DNA of 26,759 bases, taken from the NCBI GenBank assembly GCA_964480945.1, contig CAYZRX010000056.1, positions 1-26,759 on the forward strand, written 5' to 3'. The stretch is from VGWB01 sp964480945. Its GTDB lineage: Bacteria; Bacteroidota; Ignavibacteria; UBA10030. The notes under the pieces were generated by a model that was not told where the DNA came from, ran no database searches, and was given only the letters and a program-made list of their open reading frames with translations. Shown piece by piece: positions 1 through 7,065 of this stretch. The translations under genes were made by a program, and so were the position numbers. The first letter of the stretch is position 1; each line of letters starts with the position of its first letter.

Positions 1-55
1 AGCATTCGAAACGTATCACCCTCTCCGTACCTCCCCCGTCAAGGGGGAGGGGTGA
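1..55. repeat. C/G-rich hairpin repeat, copy 1 (identical to 584-638)
   Basis: This 55-bp stretch recurs exactly at 584-638 in the same orientation. Its core is a hairpin: cctcccc at about 31-37 pairs with ggggagg at about 44-50. The copy touches the window edge and may extend further. It contains the stop codon (39-41) of the DUF559 gene read on the minus strand, so the last residues of that protein are encoded by repeat DNA. It is related to the divergent copies at 418-455 and 534-572. Confidence 0.9.
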
Positions 56-413
56 GCGTGTTCCGGAGATCTGACGTAAGGCAACGTTTTCGAATCTCCT
101 CCAACACCCCATCCAGGTTCGTCAGGACTTCCGTGTTCCAGAATCGCAGGACCTTAAGTCCTGAATCTGCGAGCTCGGCTTCCCGCTCCTTGTCTTGCTT
201 CTCCTGAAGTGCGTGCTGTCCTCCGTCCAACTCGACGATCACTCTTCGTTCGAAGCAGACAAAATCAACAACAGCGTTGCCGATCGGCTGCTGCCTTCGG
301 AATTTCAGTCCATCAAGCTGTCGTGCTCGCAGGTGCTGCCAAAGAAGCCGCTCAGCGTCGGTCGAGCGCTTTCTCAACATCCTGGCGACCCGCGTGAGCC
401 TTGATTTCATCAT
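39..413 (-). CDS. DUF559 (PD-(D/E)XK-like) endonuclease-domain protein
   Basis: A 124-residue protein that consists almost wholly of a DUF559 domain, a small relative of the very-short-patch-repair (Vsr) and PD-(D/E)XK nuclease fold. The visible signature is VVDF (D50) followed by VELDGGQH (E61, D63, H67), then VLRFWN near residue 90; these acidic residues are the expected metal-binding site. The N-terminal helix is basic (R/K-rich) and includes the family's typical E21-LLWQHLR segment. Start: two adjacent ATGs (413 and 410). The purine-rich ribosome-binding stretch aggagaggg upstream lies inside a hairpin repeat, and the stop codon lies inside another repeat copy, so the gene exactly fills the space between repeats. 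Physiological function is unknown; nuclease activity is a family-based inference. Such solitary genes behave like small mobile or selfish cassettes, which I infer from the repeat boundaries only. Confidence 0.85.
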   Translation of the reverse strand: MMKSRLTRVARMLRKRSTDAERLLWQHLRARQLDGLKFRRQQPIGNAVVDFVCFERRVIVELDGGQHALQEKQDKEREAELADSGLKVLRFWNTEVLTNLDGVLEEIRKRCLTSDLRNTLTPPP

Positions 414-417
414 GCTT

Positions 418-455
418 CACCCTCTCCTAACCTCCCCCATCGAGGGGGAGGTGAT
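418..455. repeat. C/G-rich hairpin repeat, divergent copy 2
   Basis: Shares with 1-55 the pattern caccctctcc, two to three variable bases, acctccccc, a short loop, then gggggagg, followed by tgat. The hairpin arms are cctccccc (431-438) and gggggagg (444-451), allowing a base or two of error. It ends 4-5 bp upstream of the DUF559 start codon and, read on the minus strand, supplies its likely ribosome-binding site. Confidence 0.8.
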
Positions 456-533
456 ATTTGGTGCAGAGGCTGATCAGACATGACTCCACAGTTCTTGCTG
501 AAAAAGTCATTGGTCGACAAATCCCAAGTGCCG

Positions 534-572
534 CCTCCCCTCCCTCGACGGGAGGGGACTCAGGGGAGGGTG
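534..572. repeat. C/G-rich hairpin repeat, inverted divergent copy 3
   Basis: The reverse complement starts caccctcccctgag and continues into a cccctcc, short loop, ggaggggagg hairpin, matching the layout of the other copies but in the opposite orientation. Only 11 bp separate it from the perfect copy at 584-638. The whole stretch 414-672 between the DUF559 gene and the next coding region consists largely of these repeats; I see no gene in it. Confidence 0.7.
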
Positions 573-583
573 GAGCGCCAAAG

Positions 584-638
584 AGCATTCGAAACGTATC
601 ACCCTCTCCGTACCTCCCCCGTCAAGGGGGAGGGGTGA
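584..638. repeat. C/G-rich hairpin repeat, copy 4 (identical to 1-55)
   Basis: Base-for-base identical to positions 1-55, 583 bp apart in direct orientation. It lies just downstream (in minus-strand sense) of the stop codon of the HhH outer-membrane protein gene. Perfect identity over 55 bp, against divergence of the other two copies, points to recent duplication or conversion. Confidence 0.9.
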
Positions 639-672
639 TAGCCTATTCTCAGTCTCATCACAGGAAGCAACT

Positions 673-2706
673 TCACAGACGAATCTCCAATTGGAACGTG
701 AAACGATTGTCCACATCCCCAAGGATCTCATCCGCACCCGTGCCCATGCTCTTCACTCCCTCCTTCTGAGTTCGTGCGTACTTGACCCACAGATCGAGCC
801 CTGCACCGATCTCGTATCGCGTCAAGAGATACCACCGTATCCCCCTTCCGAACATCGCAGGATTCGCGAGTGAACCGAAGGGCTCGCTCTCGTACTCATA
901 CAACCGGGAGTCGTAGGAGTCGGTCTGAAACGCCGCGACGCGCGCATCGATCTGCATATGAGCGAAAGCGCCCCACCGGATATCCTGATACGCCAGGATC
1001 CCCTTCTCCCTCCACCCTGTCGAGCGATACTCTACGCCCACCACCTCGATTCTGCTTCGCCAGCGGAATGTCTTCGAGGAATTCATCTCGATCGTCGCCC
1101 GGTAGTTCTTCTGGACCCTCGGCGCGACAGCTTCGTCGAGGCGGCCGAACTCATCCAGAACCTTGCTCTCGTCGGATTTGCTCTTCTGCTTGAACTGCAG
1201 ATTGAGAATCAGTTTCCGGGAGACCTTCACTTCAGCCGATGCGAGGAAGTCGTGACCGGCTGAGGGCAGCCGATTGGTCCAGGTCTTCCACGGAAACGCG
1301 AACTGGTCGAAATACGTCGCTATCTTCACCCACGAGAACGGCCGGACCGACAAACCGAGGTATGCACCCGATTCGTTCTTCGTCGGGCTGCCTGATTCAC
1401 CGAACGAGGCACTGTGGGGACTGAGGAAGTCTCTCGGATACGATCGGACCAGACATGCCACGTCCACGCTTCGATGAGGCCTGAGCACAACGCCGGCGAG
1501 ACCCGCCCACGCGTTGTTGCGGTCACGCGCAAGCTCCGAAAATGCGCTGACCCGGTCTTGCGTATACGCTGCGTCCCAACCGACGACCGCGGCAACATCG
1601 TGCGGTGTAACTGTGAGCGTCGAGAAGCGAACGGGGCGGGTGAACCGGGCTTGATAAGCTGACATGCCGAACTTGAGGCCTTTGATCGGCGCAGCCGAAA
1701 CCCTCGCACCTACCATCCGCTCGCGTAATTGGTTCTTCTTCCGAAGCTCGGTTTCCGTCCTGTAAAGCCCTGAGTTGTCAAGCGCCGTCACGATGCCGTT
1801 TGTATCCACCGAAGCGCTCAGAGGTTTGTTCGAATACATCAGGGCAAGGCTGAGCCAGCCCAGCGAAATGTCTGCCGCTGCCCCCCGGAAGTACCCGTTC
1901 TCATCGGTCGATGAGTAGGGCCGGATCCCCACCCCATTCTTGCGCGCGGGCGAGATGACCTCCGCCCCCTTTGAAAGCCCGACCGACCGCCAGAACACCA
2001 AACCTTCAGCCGACTCCACAACGAAGTCCCCGACGACGATCCGCGTTGACCATGCAGGGAGCGTGGCCGCGACGTGACCAGCCACGAAGTCGGTGATGCT
2101 CCTCTCACCCGCATCTTTCTCGGTTACAACTCCGAGCTCCAGGGACGATGGAATCAGTCTCTGATTTTCATCCCCCTCAACGCGCGCAAGGATGCGATTG
2201 TACAACTTCAACGGAGATCCGTGGTAGGTACCGTCCTGAAAGCCGCGGCGTGGTTGAAGATTCTGAGTGGACCTCGTGCGGAAGGAAACGGCAGCCAATC
2301 GCACCCCGCCTCCCCTCACATCGAGTGGACCTGCCCTGAGGAACGGTCGAATTCGATCGAGGAGATCAGCAGACATACCCTGCACGACGAGCAGATCATC
2401 CACATTCTTGAACAGGCGTGTTGACCGGGAGGAAACGAGATTGTGCGCTACAATCGGCGTTACTCCCGGCAGCTGTTCGAATTCCGCCTCGGTTGCGACA
2501 TTTGCATCGAGCGGGTGTTCTTGCAGACCCGTGAGAACATCCAGGACCTCTGAATCCTCTGCATCCTGGGTCGTCTGCGCCAGGAGATCCTCCAAATCGA
2601 CATCCAGGCGCTGCTGGAGCGTATCGGGTTTCCGGACCTCCTGCGCAATCAGGGCAACTCCCGGAAGCTGCAGCACGAGGAACATCACCACAGAACGCGA
2701 GCACAC
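673..2706 (-). CDS. Secreted/outer-membrane beta-barrel-like protein with N-terminal helix-hairpin-helix motifs
   Basis: A 677-residue protein with a signal peptide (hydrophobic core about residues 6-20, then AQ). A low-complexity acidic stretch follows, then a ComEA-like helix-hairpin-helix region at about 66-123. Its first hairpin is at EFEQLPGVTP (76-85) and its second at LLVVQGMSADLLDRI (105-119). The remaining ~550 residues alternate aromatic/hydrophobic and polar residues, as outer-membrane beta-barrels do, and end in RL. The start is GTG at 2706: a GGGAG box lies 6 nt upstream inside the end of the preceding gene, which also fixes the operon with the PorV/FadL-like gene (stop at 2710-2712). 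HhH motifs usually bind DNA non-specifically. Proteins of this layout are common in Bacteroidota but their role is not known to me. DNA capture at the cell surface is possible but unproven. Confidence 0.8.
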   Translation of the reverse strand: MCSRSVVMFLVLQLPGVALIAQEVRKPDTLQQRLDVDLEDLLAQTTQDAEDSEVLDVLTGLQEHPLDANVATEAEFEQLPGVTPIVAHNLVSSRSTRLFKNVDDLLVVQGMSADLLDRIRPFLRAGPLDVRGGGVRLAAVSFRTRSTQNLQPRRGFQDGTYHGSPLKLYNRILARVEGDENQRLIPSSLELGVVTEKDAGERSITDFVAGHVAATLPAWSTRIVVGDFVVESAEGLVFWRSVGLSKGAEVISPARKNGVGIRPYSSTDENGYFRGAAADISLGWLSLALMYSNKPLSASVDTNGIVTALDNSGLYRTETELRKKNQLRERMVGARVSAAPIKGLKFGMSAYQARFTRPVRFSTLTVTPHDVAAVVGWDAAYTQDRVSAFSELARDRNNAWAGLAGVVLRPHRSVDVACLVRSYPRDFLSPHSASFGESGSPTKNESGAYLGLSVRPFSWVKIATYFDQFAFPWKTWTNRLPSAGHDFLASAEVKVSRKLILNLQFKQKSKSDESKVLDEFGRLDEAVAPRVQKNYRATIEMNSSKTFRWRSRIEVVGVEYRSTGWREKGILAYQDIRWGAFAHMQIDARVAAFQTDSYDSRLYEYESEPFGSLANPAMFGRGIRWYLLTRYEIGAGLDLWVKYARTQKEGVKSMGTGADEILGDVDNRFTFQLEIRL

Positions 2707-2709
2707 GGT

Positions 2710-3525
2710 CTACTCCCAGGGTTGAAACGAGATATCAAGATGATGCGTCCACCCGAGCTGGGCGTGGCTGTAGCCAGCATACGAAAGCTCGAACATGGAA
2801 ATCCGGACTCCGAACCCCCCGGAGAACTTATCCGGATTGCTCGCCGCTCCGAGACGAAGGGCGAACACGTCGAAGAACCGCTGCTCGACGCCGGCCTTCA
2901 CCATGAACGGGAAGCGCGTGTCCTTCTCCATTTCGACCGTGAGCTGAAAGTCACTCAACGGCGTGAACCGTGCGCCCATCAGAAGTGTCTGCGGAAGGCG
3001 TTCCCCGTTTGCGCCGATCTTCGCCGCAGCGACGTTCTTCAGCGCGAATCCAAGAGTTACGTTATCCAGCGCGCTTGCCAGGAGCCCCACGTCGATCGTC
3101 ACGCATTGGGTGCTGCCGTAGCGTTCAATGGAGATCCTCTGAAGGTTGAGACTGATACCGGCCGACACGCCCCAATCGATCGTCCTTCCTGCGGCGACCG
3201 TTACACTGGTTTCCCGATACAGGTCGAAGCCGAACTGCTCGAGACTCACGCCGCACGACGCAAACGTGAACGGGTATGCGGCCGCAACCGCGGCTGTTTT
3301 CAGCTCGGGAAGATCGAACTGCCGGGGGACGAAGAACACCGAGCCCTGGAATGTCGTCAGTTGCGTCAATCCGGCAGGATTGTATGCCACGGCCCAGGGG
3401 TTGTCGGCGACGGCCACGAAGGCATTCCCCAAAGCGATCGCCTTCGCGCCCCGGCCGTTGTTCTCCGAGGAGGCACTCGCGATCACGGTCCACACGATTA
3501 GCAGTAAGCCGACCTTGCCAAGCAT
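2710..3525 (-). CDS. PorV/FadL-like outer-membrane protein
   Basis: A 271-residue protein with signal peptide MLGKVGLLLIVWTVIASAS, followed by the hallmark of the PorV/PorQ/FadL-type family: GAKAIALGNAFVAVADN then AVAYNPAGL (about residues 25-50). The rest is beta-strand rich. The family forms outer-membrane barrels; in Bacteroidota some members serve type IX secretion and others act as hydrophobic-solute channels, and the sequence alone does not separate these. A reading frame continues upstream to 3741, but that extension runs through the intergenic palindrome at 3610-3683 and is spurious. The start at 3525 is preferred because AAGGA lies 8 nt upstream and the signal peptide begins there. 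It is transcribed with the downstream HhH protein gene, whose start lies 3 nt after this stop. Confidence 0.8.
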   Translation of the reverse strand: MLGKVGLLLIVWTVIASASSENNGRGAKAIALGNAFVAVADNPWAVAYNPAGLTQLTTFQGSVFFVPRQFDLPELKTAAVAAAYPFTFASCGVSLEQFGFDLYRETSVTVAAGRTIDWGVSAGISLNLQRISIERYGSTQCVTIDVGLLASALDNVTLGFALKNVAAAKIGANGERLPQTLLMGARFTPLSDFQLTVEMEKDTRFPFMVKAGVEQRFFDVFALRLGAASNPDKFSGGFGVRISMFELSYAGYSHAQLGWTHHLDISFQPWE

Positions 3526-3536
3526 CCGGACATTCC

Positions 3537-3565
3537 TTGTGAGTCGCCCCCAAAATGGGTATATT
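3537..3565 (+). promoter_or_regulatory. Putative sigma-70-type promoter for the DUF4835 gene
   Basis: TTGTGA (3537-3542), 17-bp spacer, TATATT (3560-3565). Predicted start of transcription is near 3572, leaving a leader of about 160 nt that contains the palindromic repeat at 3610-3683. The same spacing recurs upstream of several other genes here. Confidence 0.5.
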
Positions 3566-3572
3566 TGAGTAG

Positions 3573-3601
3573 AACCTATCTCAAAAACAACGTCATAACA
3601 A
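3573..3601 (-). promoter_or_regulatory. Putative promoter for the PorV-like/HhH operon
   Basis: On the minus strand TTGTTA (3596-3601), 17-bp spacer, TAGGTT (3573-3578). This would start transcription about 40 nt upstream of the ATG at 3525. The -10 match is weak. It lies immediately beside the plus-strand promoter at 3537-3565. Confidence 0.3.
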
Positions 3602-3609
3602 AAGAAAAT

Positions 3610-3683
3610 CTCACGCCAAGCCGCAAAGTCGCCAAAAATATGTAATTGTTTATGCCCTTTGTGGCTTAGCGTCTTTGCGTGAG
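3610..3683. repeat. Intergenic imperfect palindrome of the ctcacgc/gcgtgag type
   Basis: The left arm starts ctcacgccaagccgcaaag (3610-3628) and the right arm ends gcttagcgtctttgcgtgag (3664-3683), so the arms are imperfect reverse complements around an AT-rich centre. I recognise this as the widespread bacterial intergenic repeat built from caaagacgcaaag-like units. Translation through it gives artefactual peptides such as the KTLSHKGHK extension upstream of the PorV-like gene. It sits between divergent genes. Confidence 0.8.
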
Positions 3684-3730
3684 CATTTTGGAGATGGCTT
3701 CTAGTCAATTCTATTCTTCTCGGGAGATCT

Positions 3731-4636
3731 ATGTCACGCACGACACTTCTTTTTTCTCTCCTCGCTCTCTTCGCCGCCGTCCAACTGAGCGCTCAAGAGC
3801 TCAATTGTGAAGTCTCCGTCAACATGGAGAAAATCAACTCGGCGCAGCGCGAGTACCTCAGGAACTTTGAATCCGACGTGAAGAAGTACTTGAACGACAA
3901 CAAATGGACGGATGAAGACTTAGGAGGCGAGAAAATCGATTGCAGCATGACGATCTACTTCGTTTCGGTGGCAGGGGATAACGACTATACGGCGCAAATT
4001 GTCGTGGGAAGCCAGCGTCCGGTGTACGTCGGGAACGACAAGTCCGGCCGGAACACGCAGGTCCTCCGCATCGCCGACGACAAATGGGAGTTCATCTACG
4101 TGCCCAACCAACCGATGACCAAGGACGAGTACCGATTCGAGCCGCTGACGGGCGTTCTGAATTTCTACGCGTACCTCATCATCGGGATGGACCTGGAAAC
4201 CTACAATGAGCTATCCGGGTCCCAGTGCTTCCAGAAAGCACTGAACATCTGCAACCAGGCAATGGCAACATCCTACTCCAAGGACTGGCAATCCGGCGCG
4301 GGGAGCTACGGCCGGTTCAACTTCCTCGATGAGCTGATGAACCTGAAGTACCAGCAGTTCCGCCTTTCTTTCTACTCCTATCACTTCGACGGACTCGACC
4401 TGCTCGCGACCAAGCCTCAGGACGGACTCGATGCAATGCTCAAGGCGATCGAGGCGATAGGAGAATTGCGTCAGAAACAGAACCCCCGGAGCATTCTGGT
4501 GAGGGTCTTTTTCGACTCGAAGTACCTCGAGATCGCCGACTCCTTCCTCGCCTACCGCGATCGCAACGTGTACGACCGGCTGATCGCTGCCGATCCGCCG
4601 CACCAGGGCACGTACGATACGTACCGCAGTAAATAG
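3731..4636 (+). CDS. DUF4835 family secreted protein (PorD-like)
   Basis: A 301-residue protein with a clear signal peptide (hydrophobic residues 5-20, cleavage after LSAQ). The mature part begins ELNCEVSVN, a typical start for DUF4835, and continues with the family's DCSMTIYFVS and FIYVPNQPMTKDEYRFEPLTG-like segments. It also has GMDLETYNELSGSQCF, in which Asp, Glu and Cys are conserved in my memory of the family, and the C-terminal helical part ends in RSK. Full length for the family. In Bacteroidota this family is annotated as the periplasmic type IX secretion-associated protein PorD; that assignment is recall, and there are no other secretion genes beside it except the PorV-like gene across the divergent promoter region. 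Start: ATG at 3731 with CGGGAG 4 nt upstream. Confidence 0.85.
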   Translation: MSRTTLLFSLLALFAAVQLSAQELNCEVSVNMEKINSAQREYLRNFESDVKKYLNDNKWTDEDLGGEKIDCSMTIYFVSVAGDNDYTAQIVVGSQRPVYVGNDKSGRNTQVLRIADDKWEFIYVPNQPMTKDEYRFEPLTGVLNFYAYLIIGMDLETYNELSGSQCFQKALNICNQAMATSYSKDWQSGAGSYGRFNFLDELMNLKYQQFRLSFYSYHFDGLDLLATKPQDGLDAMLKAIEAIGELRQKQNPRSILVRVFFDSKYLEIADSFLAYRDRNVYDRLIAADPPHQGTYDTYRSK

Positions 4637-4663
4637 TTCTCGCTGCTACGGCGGCGGCAGATG

Positions 4664-6760
4664 CTATTCCAGCACGATCTCTGTGATCGTGTCGCCTACC
4701 TGAATCTTGTCAACGACGTCCTGTCCCTCGATGACCTTTGCAAAAACCGTATAACGGCCGTCGAGATGGGGCGTTGGCACCTGCGTGATGAAGAACTGGC
4801 ACCCTTCCGTATCTTTGCCTGAACTTGCAATCCCTACCGCTCCCCTCGTGAAGCCCACGAGGGAGAACTCCGAGCGAATCGCGTAACCTGGACCGCCCCA
4901 CCCGTCGCCTCTCGGATCACCGCCTTGGATCACGAAATCGGGAACGACCCGGTGAAAAACGAGCCCATCGTAGAACTTCTTCCTCACCAGCTTCACGAAA
5001 CTCAGGACGGTGAACGGCGCATCCTCCTTGAGGAGCTGCAACCTGATTATCCCCCTGCTCGTCCGAAGCACGGCCACCTGGTCCGGCTTGAGTGACTCGA
5101 GCGTGTCCCAATCGTAGTCAGTATAGAGCGGCTTCGTCGCCTTTGGGATTCTCGATGAATAATTCTGGTTCGTAATGTGTCCCAGCGCGGCCGCCGCCAC
5201 GGTTGCCACCGTCCGGTCCGGGTCCTGAAGCGCCTTCTGAAGCGTCGGAATGAACCGCGCATCGCTGATGTTGCCCATCGCCGCGAGGACGTTCTGCATC
5301 GCCTCCACATCAACCGGAGCCGAAAGACGGGAATAGGCAGTATCAAGGGCGAGAACGAGCGAGTCCAACTGTCCGGACGCCTCGAAGATCCCGAAGTACG
5401 TCGTGTCCGCCAGGGCGTTCGCCACCAGGTACGTAATCGCCATATCGCCGCGATTGAGAGCGGACATCGTCTTGTGATACAGCGTGTTGTGCGCGTCTGC
5501 CCAGTCTGGATCACCGGCGCGGATCTTGCTGAGCACCAGCGGGGTCAGGACCCTGCGCAGAACGTCCCATGCAGTCATCGCAATCCGTGCCGAAGGATCG
5601 TCGAGTGCATTGACGATGATCGAAAGACTCCGTCCGGATGGAATGAGGCTCACCGCTTCGATCGCTTTGGACTTCTCCCGGATGGAGAGATCCTGCGCGG
5701 ACAGAAAGCTACGCGCGACAAACTCTTCCGGAAAGAACTTCCCCAGATCGACAAATGCTTCACCTCGCACCATTTCGGCCCCGGGATTCTTTGTCGAGGC
5801 GAGTCTGAGGAGAACCTCCTTGATCTTCGTGCTATCCTCGGACGATTGGATCGATTCGCTGGGAAGCCCGCCGAGCGCCTGGAGGGCCGCGATGGCGACG
5901 TCATCGTTGGCAGAATTCAAGAACTCCGGGAACTCGCCGAGCAGCTCGGGGTTGGCCGGAGCGAACGCAGCGAGCGACCGGACGAGCTGGACTTGCACCT
6001 GCCAGCTCTTTGGCCCTCGCTCCGCTTCCTGTGCCGCTCTCAGCAGGTCCAGCGCGTCGCTCGATGTCAGTTTCCCAAGCAGAATAACGAGATTCATTCG
6101 CACGTCGACATCTGGATCGGCGGCAAGCTTCGTGAAGGCCTCAACACGTTTGGCGAGCTCGATGTCGATCAAACCATGGGGGGCGGACCGCCAGAGTGCG
6201 TAGAGCGCTCGCCATCGGACCTCCGGTCGCTCGTTTCCGACCAGGTCAAAACACCGCCAGACCGAGCGTTCGTCCTTGACCCCGCGAAGCGCGAATCGAG
6301 CGATGCTGATGGCCAGGTCGCCGGAAACCTCACGCGGCTCATGATAGGCAGCAACCTCATCGAGCGCCTGCTCATCACCGATCTTGCCGAGGGCCTCGAG
6401 GACCCGCGCGAGAACCTGAGGGACCGCCTCTGTTTTCAGCCTGGCTAGCAAAGAGCCTTGCGGCGTCGGAGAACCGATCTGGCCGAGCGCAAAGGCAGCT
6501 GCCGCACGCACATTTGGCTCGGAATCATCGAGAAGAGGCATCAATGCCGCGATCGTCGTCGAATCCTGCAGGTTTGCGAGCGCGATCGCGGCCCGATAGC
6601 GGAGATTCGCGTCGGCGCTCGTAAGATAGGAGAGCAATCTGCCGTCACCAAGTGATCGCTGATCCTGAAACGTGAGGATCTCGCGAACCTCGGCGGGGAT
6701 CTTCTGGGCGAAGCTGATGTGACATGCAATGAAGAGACCAAGGAGCGCAAATGTTCTCAT
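4664..6760 (-). CDS. Secreted HEAT-repeat protein with C-terminal cyclophilin-type peptidyl-prolyl isomerase domain
   Basis: A 698-residue protein with a signal peptide (MRTFALLGLFIACHISFAQ). Residues ~25-550 are alpha-helical HEAT/armadillo-type repeats, seen best in LRYRAAIALANLQD and VRAAAAFALGQIG. A cyclophilin domain occupies ~562-698. Active-site elements are present: FHR (602-604), VIQGGDP (Q612), QFFIT and PHLDGRYTVFAKV. The tryptophan that confers cyclosporin binding in eukaryotic cyclophilins is histidine here (H665), as is usual in bacteria. It should catalyse prolyl cis-trans isomerisation in the periplasm, with the repeats as a client or scaffold surface. The start at 6760 is chosen for the signal peptide and GAAGA 6 nt upstream; the frame stays open upstream to 6883 without a signal sequence. 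Convergent with the DUF4835 gene, 27 bp apart. Confidence 0.85.
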   Translation of the reverse strand: MRTFALLGLFIACHISFAQKIPAEVREILTFQDQRSLGDGRLLSYLTSADANLRYRAAIALANLQDSTTIAALMPLLDDSEPNVRAAAAFALGQIGSPTPQGSLLARLKTEAVPQVLARVLEALGKIGDEQALDEVAAYHEPREVSGDLAISIARFALRGVKDERSVWRCFDLVGNERPEVRWRALYALWRSAPHGLIDIELAKRVEAFTKLAADPDVDVRMNLVILLGKLTSSDALDLLRAAQEAERGPKSWQVQVQLVRSLAAFAPANPELLGEFPEFLNSANDDVAIAALQALGGLPSESIQSSEDSTKIKEVLLRLASTKNPGAEMVRGEAFVDLGKFFPEEFVARSFLSAQDLSIREKSKAIEAVSLIPSGRSLSIIVNALDDPSARIAMTAWDVLRRVLTPLVLSKIRAGDPDWADAHNTLYHKTMSALNRGDMAITYLVANALADTTYFGIFEASGQLDSLVLALDTAYSRLSAPVDVEAMQNVLAAMGNISDARFIPTLQKALQDPDRTVATVAAAALGHITNQNYSSRIPKATKPLYTDYDWDTLESLKPDQVAVLRTSRGIIRLQLLKEDAPFTVLSFVKLVRKKFYDGLVFHRVVPDFVIQGGDPRGDGWGGPGYAIRSEFSLVGFTRGAVGIASSGKDTEGCQFFITQVPTPHLDGRYTVFAKVIEGQDVVDKIQVGDTITEIVLE

Positions 6761-7065
6761 AGTGTTCTTCGAATTGATCTGGGGCGCATGGCGGCTCAGT
6801 GTTAGTCGAGCGAAAGTTCCGGGAAACCAGTTCTCGCGGCGAGCATGCGAACTGTCGGGTCGGTGCGTCAGCGGAAGTTTCACAGCGGATCTCTGAAAGC
6901 GGTTCGGTGCAGTGTGGGGATCTGCCGGCTTCTGAAAAAACCTGAGGCCGAAAGATCTGGCTGCGCTAATGTACCTCCAACGACGTCGAATGTCAAGCAG
7001 AATGTGTGGGAGCCGGGCTCCCTGTCGGCCGACGACCGGATCGCTTTCATCGATTTCGTCGATCC
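6761..7065. other. Intergenic region with promoter, no gene seen
   Basis: A 305-bp gap between two minus-strand genes. It holds the putative promoter at 6968-6996 and a short GC hairpin (gggagcc at 7008-7014, ggctccc at 7016-7022) downstream of the TatD fusion gene. That hairpin has no T-run, so it is only a weak terminator candidate. The leader upstream of 6760 would be about 200 nt; I recognise no riboswitch in it. Confidence 0.6.
6968..6996 (-). promoter_or_regulatory. Putative sigma-70 promoter for the HEAT-cyclophilin gene
   Basis: Read on the minus strand: TTGACA (6991-6996, consensus -35), 17-bp spacer, TACATT (6968-6973). It is the best -35 match in the window and implies a leader of about 200 nt. 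Confidence 0.55.

Noticed and set aside
1..638. CRISPR array
   Set aside because: The four repeats differ in sequence, orientation and spacing, and there are no regular spacers or cas genes.
3526..3741. N-terminal extension of the PorV-like protein
   Set aside because: It translates the intergenic palindrome (KTLSHKGHK-type peptide); the signal peptide and ribosome-binding site place the start at 3525.
5177..6448. 423-residue plus-strand open frame
   Set aside because: Antisense shadow of the HEAT-repeat region of the cyclophilin fusion.
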